The position numbers were made by a program, and so were the translations under genes. Positions 6,738 to 9,173 of a DNA stretch of 9,173 nt are shown here, in pieces; the first letter of the stretch is position 1; the number at the start of each line of letters is the position of its first letter. The notes under the pieces are model-generated. The model worked only from the letters and a program-made list of their open reading frames with translations. It did no database searches and was not told the origin of the DNA. Source of the DNA: Pirellulales bacterium (GTDB lineage Bacteria; Planctomycetota; Planctomycetia; Pirellulales; Thermoguttaceae); assembly GCA_030642635.1 (NCBI GenBank), contig DAOWNK010000122.1:1-9173 (forward strand), written 5' to 3'.

Positions 6738-6766
6738 TTGTCGAAGTTAAGTGTTGTTGTTATAAA
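6738..6766 (+). promoter_or_regulatory. Candidate sigma-70-type promoter for the epimerase gene
   Basis: TTGTCG at 6738-6743 (4 of 6 to TTGACA) and TATAAA at 6761-6766 (5 of 6 to TATAAT) are spaced by 17 nt. Initiation near 6773 would leave a leader of about 30 nt containing the AAGGAG ribosome site. It lies directly after the fold-back element, so the element does not need to be transcribed with the gene if this promoter is used. Confidence 0.4.
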
Positions 6767-6803
6767 AAATGCGGACAAAAATGACGAAGGAGAACCATTG
6801 ATA

Positions 6804-7850
6804 ATGGGCAAGCAGAATAACGTGTGGGATTCGATCCGCGACGTTGCGCAACTTGAACAGATGTTGAGCAACCCGACCGATGGCGTGGTGGAAACGATGC
6901 GCAAGCTGGAAGGCGACGTCATGTTCCTTGGCGCCGGCGGCAAGATCGGGCTGACGCTGTCGCGCATGGCGCGACGTGCCTGCGATGCCGCCGGCATCGA
7001 GCGGCGTGTGATCGGCGTCTCGCGATTCTCCGACCAACAGTCGCAAAAACAACTGGAGACGGTCGATGTGGAAACGATCCGCTGCGATCTGCTCGATCGG
7101 GCGTCCCTGAACGAGCTGCCCGAGGCGCCGAACGTCGTCTACATGGCGGCGTTGAAATTCGGCGCCACCGGCCAGGAATCCGCCGTTTGGGCAATCAACA
7201 CCTACCTGCCCGGCATGGTCTGTGAAAAATTCCGCAATAGTCGAATCGTTACCTACTCGACCGGAAACGTCTATGGTATGGCGCCGGTCGACGGCGGTGG
7301 ATCGGTCGAAAGCGACCCGTTGCGCCTAGACGGCGATTACGCCATGAGTTGCATGGGCCGCGAGCGAATTTTTGCGTACTTCAGCAAAAAACTGAACGTC
7401 CCGGTGGCGATGATCCGCTTAAACTACGCACACGAATTGCGATACGGCATCATGGTCGATCTGGCACAACAGGTAATGGCCTCTCAGCCGATCGACCTGG
7501 CCATGGGCTACTTCAATGCCGTCTGGCAACGCGACGCCAATGCGATGACGCTCCGGGCGTTCGAGCACGTAGCCACGCCTCCGACGCCGATCAACGAGGT
7601 CGGGCCGGAGCGGTTGAGCGTGCGCAAGATCGCCGAGGAATTCGCCCGGTTGTTCGGCAAGCAGGTTACGTTTACCGGCACCGAGGCACCGGACGCGTTC
7701 CTGAGCAACGGCCGGCTCGGCTACGAGTTGCTCGGCAGCCCGACCGTCGACGCAGAGCAGATGATCCGCTGGATTGCCGATTGGCAGTTGCACGGCGGAC
7801 CAACGCTCGGCAAACCGACGCATTTTCAAACCCGTGACGGAAAATTTTGA
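6804..7850 (+). CDS. NAD-dependent epimerase/dehydratase family protein (extended SDR)
   Basis: The 348-residue protein has a Rossmann fold starting after a ~36-residue N-terminal extension: VMFLGAGGKIGLTLSRMA, with G43, G46 and G49 as the GxxGxxG nucleotide loop. RCDLLDRASL (93-102) and VVYMAALKFGATG (111-123) follow, then the catalytic Ser/Thr region YSTGNVYG at 151-158 and YAMSCMGRE at 179-187. Members act on nucleotide-linked or free sugars; the substrate here cannot be named. Oddity: the usual YxxxK has Cys at the Lys position (Y179, C183). ATG 6804 is chosen with AAGGAG 11 nt upstream; in-frame TTG 6798 at 5 nt spacing is an alternative, and the more distant TTG 6738 lies in the promoter-like sequence. 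Its neighbours downstream are a sugar-type oxidoreductase and a hydroxyacid dehydrogenase, suggesting a shared carbohydrate or hydroxyacid pathway. Confidence 0.85.
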   Translation: MGKQNNVWDSIRDVAQLEQMLSNPTDGVVETMRKLEGDVMFLGAGGKIGLTLSRMARRACDAAGIERRVIGVSRFSDQQSQKQLETVDVETIRCDLLDRASLNELPEAPNVVYMAALKFGATGQESAVWAINTYLPGMVCEKFRNSRIVTYSTGNVYGMAPVDGGGSVESDPLRLDGDYAMSCMGRERIFAYFSKKLNVPVAMIRLNYAHELRYGIMVDLAQQVMASQPIDLAMGYFNAVWQRDANAMTLRAFEHVATPPTPINEVGPERLSVRKIAEEFARLFGKQVTFTGTEAPDAFLSNGRLGYELLGSPTVDAEQMIRWIADWQLHGGPTLGKPTHFQTRDGKF

Positions 7851-7859
7851 AAATCAGAG

Positions 7860-7921
7860 AGTAGGGTGCGTGAAACGCACCAACTCGAAAGCAAAAAATG
7901 GTGCGTTTCACGCACCCTACT
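7860..7921. repeat. REPIN-like inverted repeat after the epimerase gene; possible terminator
   Basis: Arms 7860-7882 and 7899-7921 are a perfect 23-bp inverted repeat around a 16-nt A-rich spacer. Each arm has a nested palindrome, ggtgcgt-gaa-acgcacc at 7865-7881 and its mirror. It starts 9 nt after the stop codon and runs into a short T-run (tttt, 7921-7924), so a transcript from the epimerase gene could end here. The architecture equals that of the elements at 3423-3483 and 4371-4461 although the sequences differ. Confidence 0.8.
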
Positions 7922-7933
7922 TTTAGAAAATCA

Positions 7934-7951
7934 GCCGCTTGCGGCTTAGCA
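7934..7951. repeat. Solitary arm of the dxs-type palindromic repeat
   Basis: gccgcttgcggcttagca is identical to 3426-3443 in dxs, here without a partner arm nearby. It ends 8 nt before the Gfo/Idh start codon and occupies the place where a Shine-Dalgarno would be expected. Confidence 0.8.
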
Positions 7952-7959
7952 GCAATATC

Positions 7960-9018
7960 ATGACAAAAACATTAAAAGTTGGCATTATCGGCCTGGGACA
8001 CCTTCATCCGCGCACCTACATGCCGCATTTCCAGGCCACCGAGACCACGCAGGTCGTGGCCGTAAGTGACGAGATTAAAAAACTGCGCGAAGACTTTGCA
8101 AAAGATTTCGGGGTACGCGCATATGCGGATTGGAAAAGGCTGCTGGATGATGAAGAAATCGACCTGGCCTACGTCTTCCTGCCGCACGACGAGTGCCCGG
8201 CTGCGGCGGTCGCGTGTGCCGAGCAGAAGGTGCACGTTGTCGTGGAAAAGCCGGTCGCCGATACAACGGCCGGCGCAAGGAAAATTGCGGAGGCTTGCGA
8301 GCAAAACCAGGTGCTTTTCAGCACGCCGTACCTGTGGCGATACCATCCGGTCTGCCGAGAGATGAAGAAAATCGTTGACTCCGGGATATTAGGCCGCATA
8401 GTCGGTTGCGAGGGGCGCTGCGCGGCCGGAGGGCTGCACCGGTACGTCGAGGGTCACGCCGCATGGATGCTGGATCGCAAAAAAAGCGGCGGCGGGCCGA
8501 TGTATAACCTCGGAGTGCATTGGATCGATCTGTACCGATGGCTGCTCGGCAGCGAAATTACCGAGGTCATGGGAAAGAACGTGCAAGTCAACAAAAAGTA
8601 CGACATCAAGGACAACTCGTTCGCCATCTGCACTTTCAAAAACGCCGCGACACTTGCGCTGGATATCAGCTACACCGTGCCGGACAGTTATCCATACGGC
8701 CGCGACCTGTACCTTGCGATCCGCGGCACCGAGGGCTGTATTAACTACTCGCCGGCCTTTGAGGGTACGAAGCAAACGCTTTTCGTTTGCAGCAACGATC
8801 CCAGCTTCGGCGGTGCGCCGCGAAAGACAATTGATTTTGAATTGGAAGCCGTACCCGGCTACTGCGGTTCACTGGGACTTGAATATGTCGCTGAAGTTGC
8901 CGACAATGTACTAAAACGCTGTAGGCCGATGATCGTGGCCGACGACGCAATCAAGACGTTACAGGTCGTCGAGGCGATCTACAAGTCGGCCGATACCGGG
9001 AAAGTTGTGAATCTATGA
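7960..9018 (+). CDS. Gfo/Idh/MocA family oxidoreductase
   Basis: The 352-residue protein has the N-terminal NAD(P)-binding Rossmann domain (KVGIIGLGHLHPRTY, residues 6-20; VVAVSDE at 32-38), the family EKP motif at E96-K97-P98 whose Lys is catalytic in known members, and a C-terminal alpha/beta domain with GGGPMYNLGVHWIDLYRWLLG at 177-197 containing the H187/D190 pair typical of the active site. Family members oxidise or reduce sugars, inositols and derivatives; substrate unknown. No Tat or Sec signal is seen, so it is cytoplasmic, unlike many planctomycete paralogues. ATG 7960 is chosen because the Rossmann strand begins right after it; TTG 7939 would start inside the repeat. No Shine-Dalgarno is visible. 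The stop overlaps the next gene by 4 nt (ATGA), indicating coupling. Confidence 0.9.
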   Translation: MTKTLKVGIIGLGHLHPRTYMPHFQATETTQVVAVSDEIKKLREDFAKDFGVRAYADWKRLLDDEEIDLAYVFLPHDECPAAAVACAEQKVHVVVEKPVADTTAGARKIAEACEQNQVLFSTPYLWRYHPVCREMKKIVDSGILGRIVGCEGRCAAGGLHRYVEGHAAWMLDRKKSGGGPMYNLGVHWIDLYRWLLGSEITEVMGKNVQVNKKYDIKDNSFAICTFKNAATLALDISYTVPDSYPYGRDLYLAIRGTEGCINYSPAFEGTKQTLFVCSNDPSFGGAPRKTIDFELEAVPGYCGSLGLEYVAEVADNVLKRCRPMIVADDAIKTLQVVEAIYKSADTGKVVNL

Positions 9019-9173
9019 GCGAAAAGCCGAAAGTCGTGGTGACCGATTTCATCGAGCCGGATATGGACTGGGAAGCCGAGGAGATGGAAAAACGGGGCGT
9101 CGATTTCGTCGCGCATCAACTCAAGTTTCGGCCGGAAGAAGAAGTGATCGAAGCGGTCGGATGCATGGACGAG
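9015..9173 (+). CDS. D-isomer-specific 2-hydroxyacid dehydrogenase, N-terminal fragment (cut by window end)
   Basis: ATG 9015 overlaps the preceding TGA by 4 nt and opens a frame of 53 codons to the window edge without a stop. The start KPKVVVTDFIEPDMDWEAEE, followed by an acidic/charged helix and EEEVIEAVGCMDE, matches the N-terminal catalytic-domain pattern of hydroxyacid dehydrogenases of the phosphoglycerate-dehydrogenase/CtBP type. The NAD-binding domain and the Arg-Glu-His active site would lie beyond the window, so the substrate and even the subfamily are undecided. The overlap places it in an operon with the Gfo/Idh gene. Confidence 0.72.
   Translation, partial: MSEKPKVVVTDFIEPDMDWEAEEMEKRGVDFVAHQLKFRPEEEVIEAVGCMDE

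Noticed and set aside
6587..6784. Open frame on the + strand through the fold-back element
   Set aside because: It is composed almost entirely of inverted-repeat sequence and has no ribosome site or family resemblance.

Overview
The window looks like a chromosomal segment of a planctomycete, most likely from the Pirellulales side. The basis is the protein flavour of dxs, the two small secreted proteins resembling planctomycete-restricted DUF families, the epimerase/Gfo-Idh/hydroxyacid dehydrogenase trio, and many short palindromic and heptameric repeats between genes. All credible genes read on the + strand. The assignment is from memory of family features, not from a search.

Layout: (1) 1-300, a heptamer repeat and a truncated MNT-type nucleotidyltransferase remnant. 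(2) 313-4371, a tight housekeeping block: xseB, ispA, dxs, nadK. ispA/dxs overlap by 1 nt (TAATG) and dxs/nadK by 4 nt (ATGA). The block joins exonuclease VII, the entry and chain-elongation steps of isoprenoid synthesis, and NADP supply; dxs feeds the MEP pathway, which makes the IPP/DMAPP that IspA condenses, and the MEP pathway consumes NADPH. (3) 4371-6141, two envelope/exported proteins of unknown function, each preceded by repeat-rich DNA. (4) 6142-6803, about 660 bp with no credible gene, holding two separate inverted-repeat elements: a roughly 300-bp element with 15-bp perfect terminal repeats and a roughly 155-bp fold-back element. A plausible sigma-70-like promoter follows. (5) 6804-9173, an NAD-dependent epimerase-like protein, a Gfo/Idh/MocA oxidoreductase and the start of a D-2-hydroxyacid dehydrogenase (ATGA overlap, cut by the window end), probably a small sugar/hydroxyacid metabolism group.

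The most striking non-genic signal is a set of three unrelated-sequence but same-architecture elements: paired small hairpins facing each other (REPIN-like). They sit at or just beyond the 3' ends of dxs, nadK and the epimerase gene. The one in dxs is translated as the last ~24 residues of DXS and one stem arm runs into the nadK Shine-Dalgarno. A solitary arm of the same family lies directly upstream of the Gfo/Idh start codon. No CRISPR, tRNA, rRNA, intact transposase or defence operon was seen.
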